Assembly: GCA_016719635.1 (NCBI GenBank)
Contig: JADJYT010000016.1
Coordinates: 248,001-312,000, forward strand
Direction of reading: 5' to 3'
From: Sphingobacteriales bacterium
GTDB lineage: Bacteria; Bacteroidota; Bacteroidia; Chitinophagales; JADIYW01
Length of the DNA stretch: 64,000 nucleotides
Part shown: piece by piece, positions 16,449-25,472 of the stretch
How positions within the stretch are numbered: position 1 is the stretch's first letter
How the letters are laid out: each line of letters begins with the position of its first letter
Notes under the pieces: generated by a model
The model's input: only the letters and a program-made list of their open reading frames with translations
Databases searched by the model: none
Told to the model about the DNA's origin: nothing
Made by a program: the position numbers and the translations under genes

Positions 16449-17387
16449 TCACTTCCATTCCACCACGGCTCCGCGCTTTTTATTCAGCAGTTCTTCCGGC
16501 ATATTCTTTATAATTTGTTTTTTCAACACATCAATAAACTTCTTTTTGGATACGCTTCGGGCAAACACGATACTCACTTCTCGCAACGGCTTGGGTTTTT
16601 TAAATTCGGCGACCTGATTGATTTTTTTAGCGGACAATTCCAATACCGCCAGCTCCGGCAGCAGTGTAAATCCACCCTCCATTTCTACCATTTTCTTTAA
16701 TGTTTCAATAGAACCGCTTTCATATTTTAGCTGCTCATTCAGCTTTATCGGATTAGCACAGATATTAATGATCTGGTTTCGAAAACAATTCCCTTTTGAC
16801 AGCATCCAGATATCATCCCGCATAATATCCTCATGCTCCAGGTATTTTTTCCTGGTCAGCGGATGGTTGTAATGGGCATATACCTTAATTTCTTCATAAT
16901 ACAGCGGTTCTTCAATCAGGTTGTTTTCATGCAGCGGAGTCGCCAGGATGCCCACATCAATCTCATCCTTATTGAGTTTTAGAATTATTTCATCCGTCTT
17001 CAGCTCATGTATCACCAGTTTAATCTGTTTGTATTTTTTGATGAAATCCCCCAGAAAATACGGCAGCAAATACGGTGCAATCGTTGGAATGATTCCAATC
17101 GTCAGGCTTCCTTCAAAGGTATTGTCGTAATGCCTTGCAATATGGTCCAGCTTCTTTGCCTCCCGCAGAATGATACGTGCCTGTTCAATCACCTCTTTTC
17201 CGGCATCTGTCGGTATAATAGGCTGTTTGCTGCGGTCAAAAAGAGTAAGGTGCAGTTCTTCTTCCAGTTTTTTCAACTGCATGCTCAAGGTGGGCTGAGT
17301 CACCAGACAGGCGTCGGCCGCTTTTGCAAAATGGCGGTACGTATCAATTGCCATCAGGTATTCCAATTGGGTCAGCGAGATGTTCAT
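16449..17387 (-). CDS. oxyR: Peroxide-sensing LysR regulator OxyR
   Basis: A 312-residue LysR-type regulator: N-terminal winged helix (residues 1-60, AADACLVTQPTLSMQLKKLE) and a substrate-type C-terminal domain. Two cysteines, C201 and C210, sit nine residues apart in SKGNCFRNQIINICANP, matching the disulfide-switch spacing of OxyR (Cys199/Cys208 in E. coli). It is divergent from dps and next to ahpC and ahpD, exactly the expected regulon, so the OxyR assignment is strong. It probably controls the 83-bp shared intergenic region. Confidence 0.93.
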   Translation of the reverse strand: MNISLTQLEYLMAIDTYRHFAKAADACLVTQPTLSMQLKKLEEELHLTLFDRSKQPIIPTDAGKEVIEQARIILREAKKLDHIARHYDNTFEGSLTIGIIPTIAPYLLPYFLGDFIKKYKQIKLVIHELKTDEIILKLNKDEIDVGILATPLHENNLIEEPLYYEEIKVYAHYNHPLTRKKYLEHEDIMRDDIWMLSKGNCFRNQIINICANPIKLNEQLKYESGSIETLKKMVEMEGGFTLLPELAVLELSAKKINQVAEFKKPKPLREVSIVFARSVSKKKFIDVLKKQIIKNMPEELLNKKRGAVVEWK

Positions 17388-17470
17388 AATTTTTTCTTAT
17401 TGAATAATAAAATTAATTGATTTTTTCTATAAAACAATATGTTGCATCTTTGTTTTGAAAAAAAAACACC

Positions 17471-17956
17471 ATGAGCAAATCGAAAAGTTTCACTCAAATA
17501 GGTCTGGACAGGAGGCAATCAGAAGCCTTGGCTGCTGAATTGAACAAACTGCTGGCCAATTTCCAACTGTACTACCAAAATGCACGCGGGTTGCATTGGA
17601 ACATTAAAGGCAAGCATTTTTTCGAACTGCATGTGAAATTCGAAGAAATCTACAATGACGCGCAGCTGAAAATTGATTTGGTGGCAGAACGAATACTGAC
17701 CTTAGGTTTCACCCCCTTGCATACGTTTACGGATTATTTAAAAAATTCTTCCATCCGGGCGGGAAAAGACATCTCGGATGCTAAGACGGCAGTTGAATTG
17801 ATTGTAAGCAGCCTGCAAACAGTTGTTGTGCTGGAGCGGTCAATTCTGAAAACGGCAGAAAAACTTGAAGACGAAGGTACCATTACGATGTTGACGGATT
17901 TTATCACCCAACAGGAAAAAGAAATCTGGATGTATGCATCGTGGTTAAGGAACTAA
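17471..17956 (+). CDS. dps: Dps-family DNA-binding/ferritin-like protein
   Basis: A 161-residue four-helix protein of the Dps family, which forms dodecamers that oxidise and store iron and protect DNA during peroxide stress. The ferroxidase signature is visible: NARGLHWNIKGKHFFELH followed by KFEEIYNDAQ (residues about 37-65). The Lys/Ser-rich N-terminus MSKSKSF may contact DNA. Divergent from oxyR and 47 bp upstream of ahpC, it is very probably OxyR-controlled. Confidence 0.93.
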   Translation: MSKSKSFTQIGLDRRQSEALAAELNKLLANFQLYYQNARGLHWNIKGKHFFELHVKFEEIYNDAQLKIDLVAERILTLGFTPLHTFTDYLKNSSIRAGKDISDAKTAVELIVSSLQTVVVLERSILKTAEKLEDEGTITMLTDFITQQEKEIWMYASWLRN

Positions 17957-17960
17957 CTTG

Positions 17961-17968
17961 TAATTTTG
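17961..17968 (+). promoter_or_regulatory. Candidate -7 element for ahpC
   Basis: TAATTTTG fits TAnnTTTG and lies 35 bp before the ahpC ATG, immediately after the dps stop, suggesting ahpC has its own promoter. No convincing -33 element was found. Confidence 0.4.
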
Positions 17969-18003
17969 CACCCAATTATTCACTCAATTAAAATAGATAA
18001 AAA

Positions 18004-18549
18004 ATGGCATTAGCAACAGTAGGACAAAAGTTCCCGCGATTTGAGAAAACTTCCGTAGTAAGTTTAGAAAAAGGAAAAGAGTTTCAAACACTTTCCAACG
18101 ACGTTCATGAGAAAGACGGAAAATGGCTGGTGATCTTCTTTTGGCCAAAAGATTTCACGTTTGTTTGCCCGACAGAGATTGCTGAATTCGGCAAACACGT
18201 TGGTGACTTTAAAGACAGAGACGCAGTATTATTAGGCGCATCTACCGATTCAGAATTCGTACACCACGCATGGCGCGTACACCACGATGACTTGCGTGAC
18301 CTGAAATTCCCGATGGTAGCCGACACGTCCAAATCACTTTCCCGTGAACTGGGTATATTAACAGAAGGCGAAGAAGTGTGCTACCGAGCAACCTTCATCG
18401 TTGACCCGCAAGGTACTATCCGTTGGGTAAGCGTTTACGACTTATCTGTGGGCAGAAGCGTAAAAGAAGTTCTCCGCGTTTTAGACGCATTACAAACGGA
18501 TGAATTGTGCCCATGTAACTGGGAAAAAGGACAAGCAACGCTTTCGTAG
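18004..18549 (+). CDS. ahpC: Alkyl hydroperoxide reductase AhpC (mycobacterial-type peroxiredoxin)
   Basis: A 181-residue two-Cys peroxiredoxin. The peroxidatic cysteine is C55 in FTFVCPTE; the C-terminal DELCPCNWEKG holds C169 and C171. That double-cysteine tail matches the three-cysteine AhpC of mycobacteria, which is reduced by AhpD rather than AhpF. An ahpD gene follows directly, and no ahpF is in view, so the protein pair likely forms an AhpC-AhpD peroxidase. Cytosolic, within the OxyR cluster. Confidence 0.93.
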   Translation: MALATVGQKFPRFEKTSVVSLEKGKEFQTLSNDVHEKDGKWLVIFFWPKDFTFVCPTEIAEFGKHVGDFKDRDAVLLGASTDSEFVHHAWRVHHDDLRDLKFPMVADTSKSLSRELGILTEGEEVCYRATFIVDPQGTIRWVSVYDLSVGRSVKEVLRVLDALQTDELCPCNWEKGQATLS

Positions 18550-18631
18550 ATAAATAGACCAGAGATTTGAGAGGCGAGACTATAAAAATCTCGTTTCTCA
18601 CCTCTCATTTCTCACATCACAAATCCAAACC

Positions 18632-19207
18632 ATGCACGAAACAGTACAAGAATTGTTGGCTGATCTTGGTATCCAGCCTGAATATACGAATGCGACCTTG
18701 CAGCATCTGGCAGCAGCAGACTCCAAATACCTGCGCGATCTGAAGATGAATGTTAAATCCGTCTTGACGTCAGAATCATTGCAGGCAAAGGAAAGCTATC
18801 TGCTGGCTTTGGCGATTGCCACGAATAACAACAATACAGTTCTGGTCAACGCATTTGCTGCAAAGTCGAAAGAAAATGAAGCCTCCGATGCTGAGATTGC
18901 AGATGCACAGGCTTGTGCTTCTTTACTGGCGGCCAATAACGTCTTTTATCGTTTTCGGCACTATGTAGAGAAAGACTTTTACAACAATGCACCAGCCAGG
19001 CTGCGCATGAATATCATGATGAATCCGGTATTGGGTAAAGAGTTTTTTGAACTGGCGAGTTTGGCGGTAAGTGCCGTGAACGGGTGTGAGATGTGTGTGA
19101 AAAGCCACGAACAGTCTGTATTACAAGCAGGCAGCAGTGAACAGCGTATATGGGATGCCATCCGACTGGCCAGTGTAATAACCAGCTTATCTAAAATAGT
19201 GTCTTAA
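18632..19207 (+). CDS. ahpD: Alkyl hydroperoxidase AhpD (carboxymuconolactone decarboxylase-like)
   Basis: A 191-residue AhpD-family protein. The redox motif GCEMCVKSHEQ carries C152, C155 and H159, the CxxCxxxH active site that reduces AhpC. The helical body (LALAIATNNNNTVLVNAFA, MNIMMNPVLGKEFFELASLAVSAV) fits the all-alpha fold. Located 82 bp after ahpC in the same direction. In mycobacteria AhpD links AhpC to dihydrolipoamide; the same electron route here is inference. Confidence 0.92.
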   Translation: MHETVQELLADLGIQPEYTNATLQHLAAADSKYLRDLKMNVKSVLTSESLQAKESYLLALAIATNNNNTVLVNAFAAKSKENEASDAEIADAQACASLLAANNVFYRFRHYVEKDFYNNAPARLRMNIMMNPVLGKEFFELASLAVSAVNGCEMCVKSHEQSVLQAGSSEQRIWDAIRLASVITSLSKIVS

Positions 19208-19268
19208 CTCCTGAAGGAATTTATGTAAACACATAGACACAAAATTGATGCAGTCATTTTATCCTAGT

Positions 19269-19317
19269 GGTTGGTGTCCTCACCGACCACCTATTTTGGT
19301 TGGTGAGGACACCAACC
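19269..19317. repeat. Paired palindromes forming a 16-bp perfect inverted repeat
   Basis: GGTTGGTGTCCTCACC (19269-19284) and GGTGAGGACACCAACC (19302-19317) are perfect reverse complements. Each arm with its flank is also a small hairpin by itself, so the site can fold as one long stem or two short ones. It lies between the convergent ahpD and PKD-adhesin genes and could act as a bidirectional terminator, but the flanking T-tract is poor. Confidence 0.8.
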
Positions 19318-19433
19318 GATAGTTGAAATAGTCTATCAAAAGAATCTAATTTAAATAAGACGACACTTTGCTTAATTTTGCCTGATGACATCCCTGATAG
19401 CATAACTTAGTCTACGATATCTACAACATCATC

Positions 19434-22400
19434 TTATCTTAATAACAACAGGGAACCCATGATAGCGGTCTTGCCGGTTTTCGGATCTTTCATTCCTTCC
19501 CATGCTTTTCCGTCTGTAAAGATGGCGCGTATTTTCCAGACGTAAATATCTTGTGGCAGCAAGGTGCCTTTGAATCTGCCGTCCCAACCTTCTGTCGGTT
19601 GTCCGTTCTCTAACAGACTAGACTCCCACAACAGTTGACCGTAGGTAGAAAATACCTCCACACGGTATTCTTTCATGCTCAATCCTTTTGGTTTCCAGAT
19701 GGCCGATTCGCCCACGCCCACTTCCGGAGCAAAGACATTCGGAACATACAACTGTCCTGAATAATCGACCCCCAATGCTTTTGAGACGGTATCTTTACAG
19801 CCCTTATTGCTTACGGCAAATAGGGTGACCCGATAAGGTCCTTCTCCGCTGTATAGATGAGTTGGATCTGTTACGCGTGAAGAGTCGCCATCGCCAAAAT
19901 TCCAAAAGAAATTTGTCCCGAAAACGGTCGTATTGGTAAAAATAACGGGTGCATTAAATCCGTCTCCGGTAAATTCATACAGAAAGTCAGCTATCGGTTT
20001 CGGATATATCTCTACAGCTGCCACACGTGTCAAGCTGTCTCTGCAATCACCATTGATAGCCGTTAGTGAAACAGTATAAACTCCCGGATTGGGATAGGTA
20101 TAATTCGGTGCAGGAGACGCGGAGGATTCTGCATTCCCGAAATTCCAGCTGAATGCGGTGGCGTCTGTCGAACTGTTGATAAAAACAGTCGGCTCTTCTT
20201 CACAGATACTTGGATTGGTTACATTGAATCCCGCTTTTGGGGTTACAGAAACCCGCACCTGTTTTATGATAGAATCAACACACGGACGGCTGTTGGCAAC
20301 AATTAGTTTTACCGTATACACCCCCACCGCACTGTAAACATGGGTTGGGTTAGGCCTGGTGGATTGCGCTCCATCACCAAAATCCCAGATATAACTGTTT
20401 CCATTCGTGGTTCTATTGATAAACTGCGCTTCTGTACCCACACATGGCGTCAGCACATCAAATTCAGGTTTAGGTGTACCGAAAACATTGATGGTCGTGA
20501 TAAATGAATCCCTGCCGCAATCCCCGATAACCAATATCTTAGCACGGAATACACCTGCGCTGTCGTATACGTGAGACACCTGATCGGCATAAGCGGAAGT
20601 GCCGTCACCAAAATCCCAGATAATTTCAGCGCCCGGTGTGGAAATATTAAAGAAATCAACGGTCAGTGGCTGGCATCCCTGATTGATATTCGTGAAATAC
20701 CTGGCAAAGATATCGTTGCCTTTGACCGTAATGGTTTTGCTTATACTATCTGCGTCACAGCTATTCACCGCTTTCAGGCTGATTGTAAATGTGGTATCCC
20801 TGCGAGTAGTATTTACATAAGTCGGAGCAACAGGATTGGCTTGTGTGGTGGTTTGTCCATTGCCAAAATTCCAAAGATAGGCTGTAGGAGAACCATAAGA
20901 TATGTTTGCGAGTATTGGCTGAAATGGGGAGCACCCTATATTCTGAACACCAAAGTTTGCCTTCGGCGATGCTTTTACTTTGATAGTATCGGTAAAGAAG
21001 GATGGTCCGCAGTTATAATCTGCACGTAGCGTTACTATATAATTGGTATCTCTTAATAATGGCTTAGGGAATGAAATTGTCTGTGGATCCGGAAGGTCGG
21101 ATTGCAGCGAAGAAATGCCAAAATCCCACAAATATTGTGTTGCAGTATCATGTCCTGCGGGAAAAGTGAATGATATATTAGTACCTGTACAGGTGCTGTC
21201 CGGATTGACGATGAAACTTAGCGGAGGATTGGTAACAACATTCACCGGGAATCGGATGGTGTCTTTACACCTGTCAGCAGTTTCAGCAAATAGAGTGACC
21301 GTATAAGTACCCGGGGCGGCATATATGTGGGATGGATTAATGATGAAACCATCCGGTGTGCCGTCTCCAAACTTCCAGATGGCAGAGGTTATATTTCCAA
21401 CGATACTTCCGAAATTGAAAGGTTGGTTAACGCATAAATCCGGAGGTGTTGAAATACGAACACTGTCAAATATGGTTACACGTTTGAATGCGCTGTCACT
21501 GCAGGCCCCGGAAGGGTCCCTGAAAACATAGCCAACCTGATAATTGCCGGGAGCCAGTCCGGTGGGGTCAAAGGTACCTAAGGTGGAGTTCACCACACCC
21601 GGACCTGTCCAGTTTCCACCCGGAAACAATGGGTCTGAGGTCAGCTGCAGGGTTCCTGTTGATTTACAGATTGTCTGGTCTGGCCCGGCTGTCAATCCTA
21701 CTATTTCCAATACCCTTATCTGTATGGTATCATAGGTCGGACAGGTGCTTGCCGGGTTGAGTATATAAATAATCGAATAGGTTCCTGTCGGCACCGCTCC
21801 GGAATTGAATATCCCCTGAATGGAATCGGTTATTCCCCGTCCTCTCCAGATTCCTCCTGCAGGGTTGGCGGTTAAGCGCACAGGTGCTGCAAACTTGCAG
21901 ACTGAAATGTCCGGGCCTGCATTCGGCTTGGGAAAATTATTCACGGTAATCTGGTTGGACAAGGTGGAATCACCGCATTGCGCCTGAATACGGAGCGTAA
22001 TCGGAAAAGTACCCGGGCCGTTATAAGTGACACTTCCCGGATTTTGCTGTGAAGAAGAAGCCGGATTTCCACTGTTGAATGTCCAGGTAAAGGTGGCATT
22101 GGGATCACCTCCGTTTGTGAATGTGAAGAAGTTTGCAGGATTATTCAAAACAAAGGGGAGAGAACAACCTTCAGGGATTTTTGATGTATCTATGGCCGGT
22201 TTTCCTTTAATAACCAATACACTGTCCCATATGGAAGGATTACATGCGCCGTCTACCTGTAACCGCACCGTGTAAGAACCGGAAATGGTGAATCGAATCG
22301 TTACGCTGTCTGCGTTAGGATTCGGGAGTATGGTTGTTCCCGCCGATGGAGTTACTGACCAGGTATAACCGCGGGCAGATGGCCGCTTCGTGGAAAGATT

Positions 22401-23738
22401 GGTAATCGGTACATCAATAAATCCGCTGGGCGGAATACAGGGCGGTGAGGTGAATGCGGCCAATGCCTTAATTTTATCAACGACTACAATATCCTTAAAG
22501 GTGTCTTTGGTGTTACACTCCCCGATAACACCCAGGTTTATACGGTATATACCGGTTTGGGTGAAGGTGATATTCAGGTTATTAAAAGTTGGTGTGCCCA
22601 GAGGTGTTCCGGTATTAAAACCACTTCCCGGAACAACTGTCCAGGTTTTCTTCGGTTCATTACACAACCTGTCACGGCTGAACTGATCTAAGTTTCTGTA
22701 TTGTTCCAGGTCACCGACACATACTGTATCCTTACCGCCTATTTTCGGCCTCACACTGTCCAGTACCAAAAAACATTGAGCAACATCCGTTACATCACAT
22801 TCGTTCACTGCATAAATCCGGACTGAAAAGTTATTGTCGTTGTTACAGTCTTTGGAAACAGAACCGCAACTTCCTTTCGTGAAACTGTAACGTATGGTAT
22901 CGGGAAGGTTGGAATTATTGTAAATCGTATCCAACTCGCCGTTTACAAAAATTTTATATAATGTACTGGCAGAATTCACACCCGTTGTTTGTGTGAGCGA
23001 AATAGGTAATTTATAACTTGCCGGAACACAAACCGTCGGGTTGGATGGAATGATTGCCAGTGTTGGCGCCTTTCCTATCAGCACATTGTATTTTTTGGTG
23101 GCAGCATTACAGGGTGCCGGTGTATTGCCGGTTACAGTATAGGTGATGGTATAACTTCCCGGAGCATACAGATGTGAAAGGGGGGCATTGAATGATGCAG
23201 TATTTACGACAGGACTTCCGTCTCCCCAGTTTATGGTATAATTGGTGTTGATGCCCATTGTGTTGGACGCATTGGTAATATTAACCGTCTCGGATGTGGT
23301 AGAGCCGCAAAAAACGAAATTATTTGGTTCAGTCAGAAACGGATCGGGAGAGGGATTGACGGTGATTAATTGTCCGCCATTGCAGGGAATCTGTGGAATC
23401 TGGTTGAAATCATCATTGCTTTCCGCCAAATAGATCCTGAACTGCTGGACAACGGTAGAACCCCTGAATGTAATCTTTATTTCGTTGTCCTTTGTAGGGT
23501 CATAGGGCAACAAGACACTGTAATCAGTCGGTTTTACGGCCACTGAACCTATTGGATACGTACCTTTGTAAACAATGATGTTGTGGTATTTGGCATAAGG
23601 TTGATTCAGCCGGATGGTAACCACATCCCCCGCGCAAACGGTGGTTTTGTCTATCGTAAAATTACATACGGCGAAACTATTTACAGCCTGTAAAACAAAG
23701 GCCAGAAACACGATTCTATAAATAGTCTTCATCCGCAT
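19434..23738 (-). CDS. PKD-repeat surface protein with gliding-type C-terminal sorting domain
   Basis: A 1434-residue protein with an N-terminal signal peptide (MKTIYRIVFLAFVLQAVNSFA), a long array of Cys-containing Ig/PKD-like domains and a C-terminal domain beginning LYVPNVFAPEVGVGES and ending WDGRFKGTLLPQDIYVWKIRA. That end is the CHU/gliding-type (type B) T9SS cargo domain. PKD cores are recognisable as IIWDFGDGTSAY, YIWDFGDGAQSTRPNPTHVY and FFWNFGDGDSSR. It is predicted to be secreted and surface-bound, with adhesion or cell-envelope roles. A PorP/SprF gene lies 9 bp upstream in the same operon, the usual partner of type B cargo. Confidence 0.93.
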   Translation of the reverse strand: MRMKTIYRIVFLAFVLQAVNSFAVCNFTIDKTTVCAGDVVTIRLNQPYAKYHNIIVYKGTYPIGSVAVKPTDYSVLLPYDPTKDNEIKITFRGSTVVQQFRIYLAESNDDFNQIPQIPCNGGQLITVNPSPDPFLTEPNNFVFCGSTTSETVNITNASNTMGINTNYTINWGDGSPVVNTASFNAPLSHLYAPGSYTITYTVTGNTPAPCNAATKKYNVLIGKAPTLAIIPSNPTVCVPASYKLPISLTQTTGVNSASTLYKIFVNGELDTIYNNSNLPDTIRYSFTKGSCGSVSKDCNNDNNFSVRIYAVNECDVTDVAQCFLVLDSVRPKIGGKDTVCVGDLEQYRNLDQFSRDRLCNEPKKTWTVVPGSGFNTGTPLGTPTFNNLNITFTQTGIYRINLGVIGECNTKDTFKDIVVVDKIKALAAFTSPPCIPPSGFIDVPITNLSTKRPSARGYTWSVTPSAGTTILPNPNADSVTIRFTISGSYTVRLQVDGACNPSIWDSVLVIKGKPAIDTSKIPEGCSLPFVLNNPANFFTFTNGGDPNATFTWTFNSGNPASSSQQNPGSVTYNGPGTFPITLRIQAQCGDSTLSNQITVNNFPKPNAGPDISVCKFAAPVRLTANPAGGIWRGRGITDSIQGIFNSGAVPTGTYSIIYILNPASTCPTYDTIQIRVLEIVGLTAGPDQTICKSTGTLQLTSDPLFPGGNWTGPGVVNSTLGTFDPTGLAPGNYQVGYVFRDPSGACSDSAFKRVTIFDSVRISTPPDLCVNQPFNFGSIVGNITSAIWKFGDGTPDGFIINPSHIYAAPGTYTVTLFAETADRCKDTIRFPVNVVTNPPLSFIVNPDSTCTGTNISFTFPAGHDTATQYLWDFGISSLQSDLPDPQTISFPKPLLRDTNYIVTLRADYNCGPSFFTDTIKVKASPKANFGVQNIGCSPFQPILANISYGSPTAYLWNFGNGQTTTQANPVAPTYVNTTRRDTTFTISLKAVNSCDADSISKTITVKGNDIFARYFTNINQGCQPLTVDFFNISTPGAEIIWDFGDGTSAYADQVSHVYDSAGVFRAKILVIGDCGRDSFITTINVFGTPKPEFDVLTPCVGTEAQFINRTTNGNSYIWDFGDGAQSTRPNPTHVYSAVGVYTVKLIVANSRPCVDSIIKQVRVSVTPKAGFNVTNPSICEEEPTVFINSSTDATAFSWNFGNAESSASPAPNYTYPNPGVYTVSLTAINGDCRDSLTRVAAVEIYPKPIADFLYEFTGDGFNAPVIFTNTTVFGTNFFWNFGDGDSSRVTDPTHLYSGEGPYRVTLFAVSNKGCKDTVSKALGVDYSGQLYVPNVFAPEVGVGESAIWKPKGLSMKEYRVEVFSTYGQLLWESSLLENGQPTEGWDGRFKGTLLPQDIYVWKIRAIFTDGKAWEGMKDPKTGKTAIMGSLLLLR

Positions 23739-23747
23739 TATTTAAAG

Positions 23748-24827
23748 TTAAAACAATTTCACGGCATTCTTACCCGGGAAATCGTAGCAATTTATTTTCT
23801 TGCCCTTTTTATTTTTAGGAGAATAAAGGGCAACATTATTAAAATTCATTCGAAGGGTCACTTCATGCTGTCCCCTGCTTTTAGATGTTACTCCGGTAAA
23901 ATCCAGCTGATAGCTGTACCCAACATTCAATGTCATTAAATCATCTTTTCCTAAGTCCCAGTCAACCCCTCCTATAAATATCAGTCCGTGTGTCTGATTG
24001 CCGTCAAATTTATTTAACTGATACATCACCCCTGCATATATTGGTTTGAAAGTAGATAAAACACCAAGGTTATACACTCTCAGTTTCTCCATGAAATCAA
24101 ATTTGAAGACCGGTGACAGATAGAAATCTATATTTCGTTTGTTTTTTCCTCTTGAAACAGGAAACATACAACCGTAAGTCACCGTGAAACGCATGGGAAT
24201 GCGCGTGGAAATATTTTCAAAAGATTCATCCGGCCGGGTGAGGTGATGAACGGCAAACCCTAATGAATTATGGACTGGATGATCATGAATGCTATATCGA
24301 AATCGCAATAATATACCGGCATCCAAATCAAAGAAATTCACTTTTCTCAGTACAATATTCGTACTGGAACCACCGGGAACTACACCCACCTCCGGGTCCA
24401 GCTGGTCAGTAAAGATCAACCGGCTCTTATCTATAGATTTATTGACAAATGCGGCATTGATTCCGAAATGAAGGTTGATGTTTTTTGAAATCTGCGCGAT
24501 ATAGGCATAAGAAGCTGAAAAATAATTGGTCTGCAATGTTTTAGCCTCCACATTACGGTATGCCATAATTCCTACACCGGAAGATATTCTGGCAGATTGT
24601 ATTTCTGCGGAAATACCGTATGTGTTGAATCCTCCGGGGACATAATTCCATTGGTTTTTGTAAATCATCGAAACACTTAATCCTTTCTCGGAACCGGTTG
24701 CTGCCGGGTTTAAGTACATCCGATATTGATAAAACTGTGCAAACGTCGGGTCTTGCGCTTTAGCAACACCAATAGCAAAACAGGTAAGCAGTACGCTTAA
24801 AAAAAACTTACTAAAAAAATATTTCAT
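23748..24827 (-). CDS. PorP/SprF-family type IX secretion outer-membrane protein
   Basis: A 359-residue outer-membrane barrel with signal peptide (FLSVLLTCFAIGVAKAQ), then the family N-terminus DPTFAQFYQYRMYLNPAATGS. That PTFxQF/NPAxxG block defines PorP/SprF proteins, which serve the secretion or surface attachment of type B CTD cargo. The following gene, 9 bp on, encodes such a cargo, so the two form a dedicated pair. Further strands with alternating aromatics run to the C-terminus. Confidence 0.93.
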   Translation of the reverse strand: MKYFFSKFFLSVLLTCFAIGVAKAQDPTFAQFYQYRMYLNPAATGSEKGLSVSMIYKNQWNYVPGGFNTYGISAEIQSARISSGVGIMAYRNVEAKTLQTNYFSASYAYIAQISKNINLHFGINAAFVNKSIDKSRLIFTDQLDPEVGVVPGGSSTNIVLRKVNFFDLDAGILLRFRYSIHDHPVHNSLGFAVHHLTRPDESFENISTRIPMRFTVTYGCMFPVSRGKNKRNIDFYLSPVFKFDFMEKLRVYNLGVLSTFKPIYAGVMYQLNKFDGNQTHGLIFIGGVDWDLGKDDLMTLNVGYSYQLDFTGVTSKSRGQHEVTLRMNFNNVALYSPKNKKGKKINCYDFPGKNAVKLF

Positions 24828-25048
24828 TCCAACGGTTGTAACGGCTTTACTCTATCTGGAAATCACAGCATGGTTAGAAAGTGCTAATTTAAACAAATAG
24901 TTTAGTATAAATTAATTTTGTGTTTAAAAGTTTAACATAACATAAGGAAAATTAACGATTTAGTTTTAACATTTGTGGACAAGGGTTTTAACAGAATATT
25001 AGGAGAGCGCAAAATAACCAAATACACCTGATTTCAGAAGAAACTCCT

Positions 25049-25056
25049 TACCTTTG
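25049..25056 (+). promoter_or_regulatory. Candidate -7 element upstream of the 4-TM/HMA genes
   Basis: TACCTTTG matches TAnnTTTG, 17 bp upstream of the ATG at 25074. A -33 element is not obvious. Confidence 0.4.
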
Positions 25057-25073
25057 GGGTCAAATTGGAAATT

Positions 25074-25451
25074 ATGGACTACAAATTGTTACTGCATCTG
25101 CACCTGGGTTTTGCCGTATTATTCTTTATATCTTATTCTATCAAGTCGGTCCTTTTCCTGGCAGGTAAAAGCAATGCCTTTTTAGCATATAAGAAGAAAA
25201 CCCTTATTGTGGAAACATTGTTATCTGTTGGATTTCTTGTTTTAGGATTTTGGATGTACTTTTTCAGAATTAAGTGGATGGGAGGTATACCGGCAGAAAT
25301 GCATATGTGGCTGGATTCAAAGGTCTTACTCGCATTAGCGGCCATACCATTAGGTATAGTAGGCTTCAAAAAGGAAAATAAAGTATTAGTGGCATTATCT
25401 TTGCTGTTTTTTACCATCACATTGGTCTTAGGATTAATGCATTATCAATAA
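25074..25451 (+). CDS. Small membrane protein of unknown function
   Basis: A 125-residue protein starting at ATG 25074 (MDYKLLLHLHLGFAV), with four hydrophobic helices at about 10-28, 42-62, 78-95 and 100-120. HLHLGFAVLFF and AEMHMWLDSK contain histidines near membrane faces, reminiscent of SirB2-type or haem/copper-associated proteins, but no family can be assigned. It is followed 21 bp later by a periplasmic HMA metal-binding protein, so a metal-related role is suggested only by context. Confidence 0.6.
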   Translation: MDYKLLLHLHLGFAVLFFISYSIKSVLFLAGKSNAFLAYKKKTLIVETLLSVGFLVLGFWMYFFRIKWMGGIPAEMHMWLDSKVLLALAAIPLGIVGFKKENKVLVALSLLFFTITLVLGLMHYQ

Positions 25452-25472
25452 TAAATTAAAAAAGTTAGAATC

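Noticed and set aside
20571..21029. Plus-strand 152-codon frame inside the PKD gene
   Set aside because: Antisense to a clear T9SS cargo protein; no start context and no recognisable motif.
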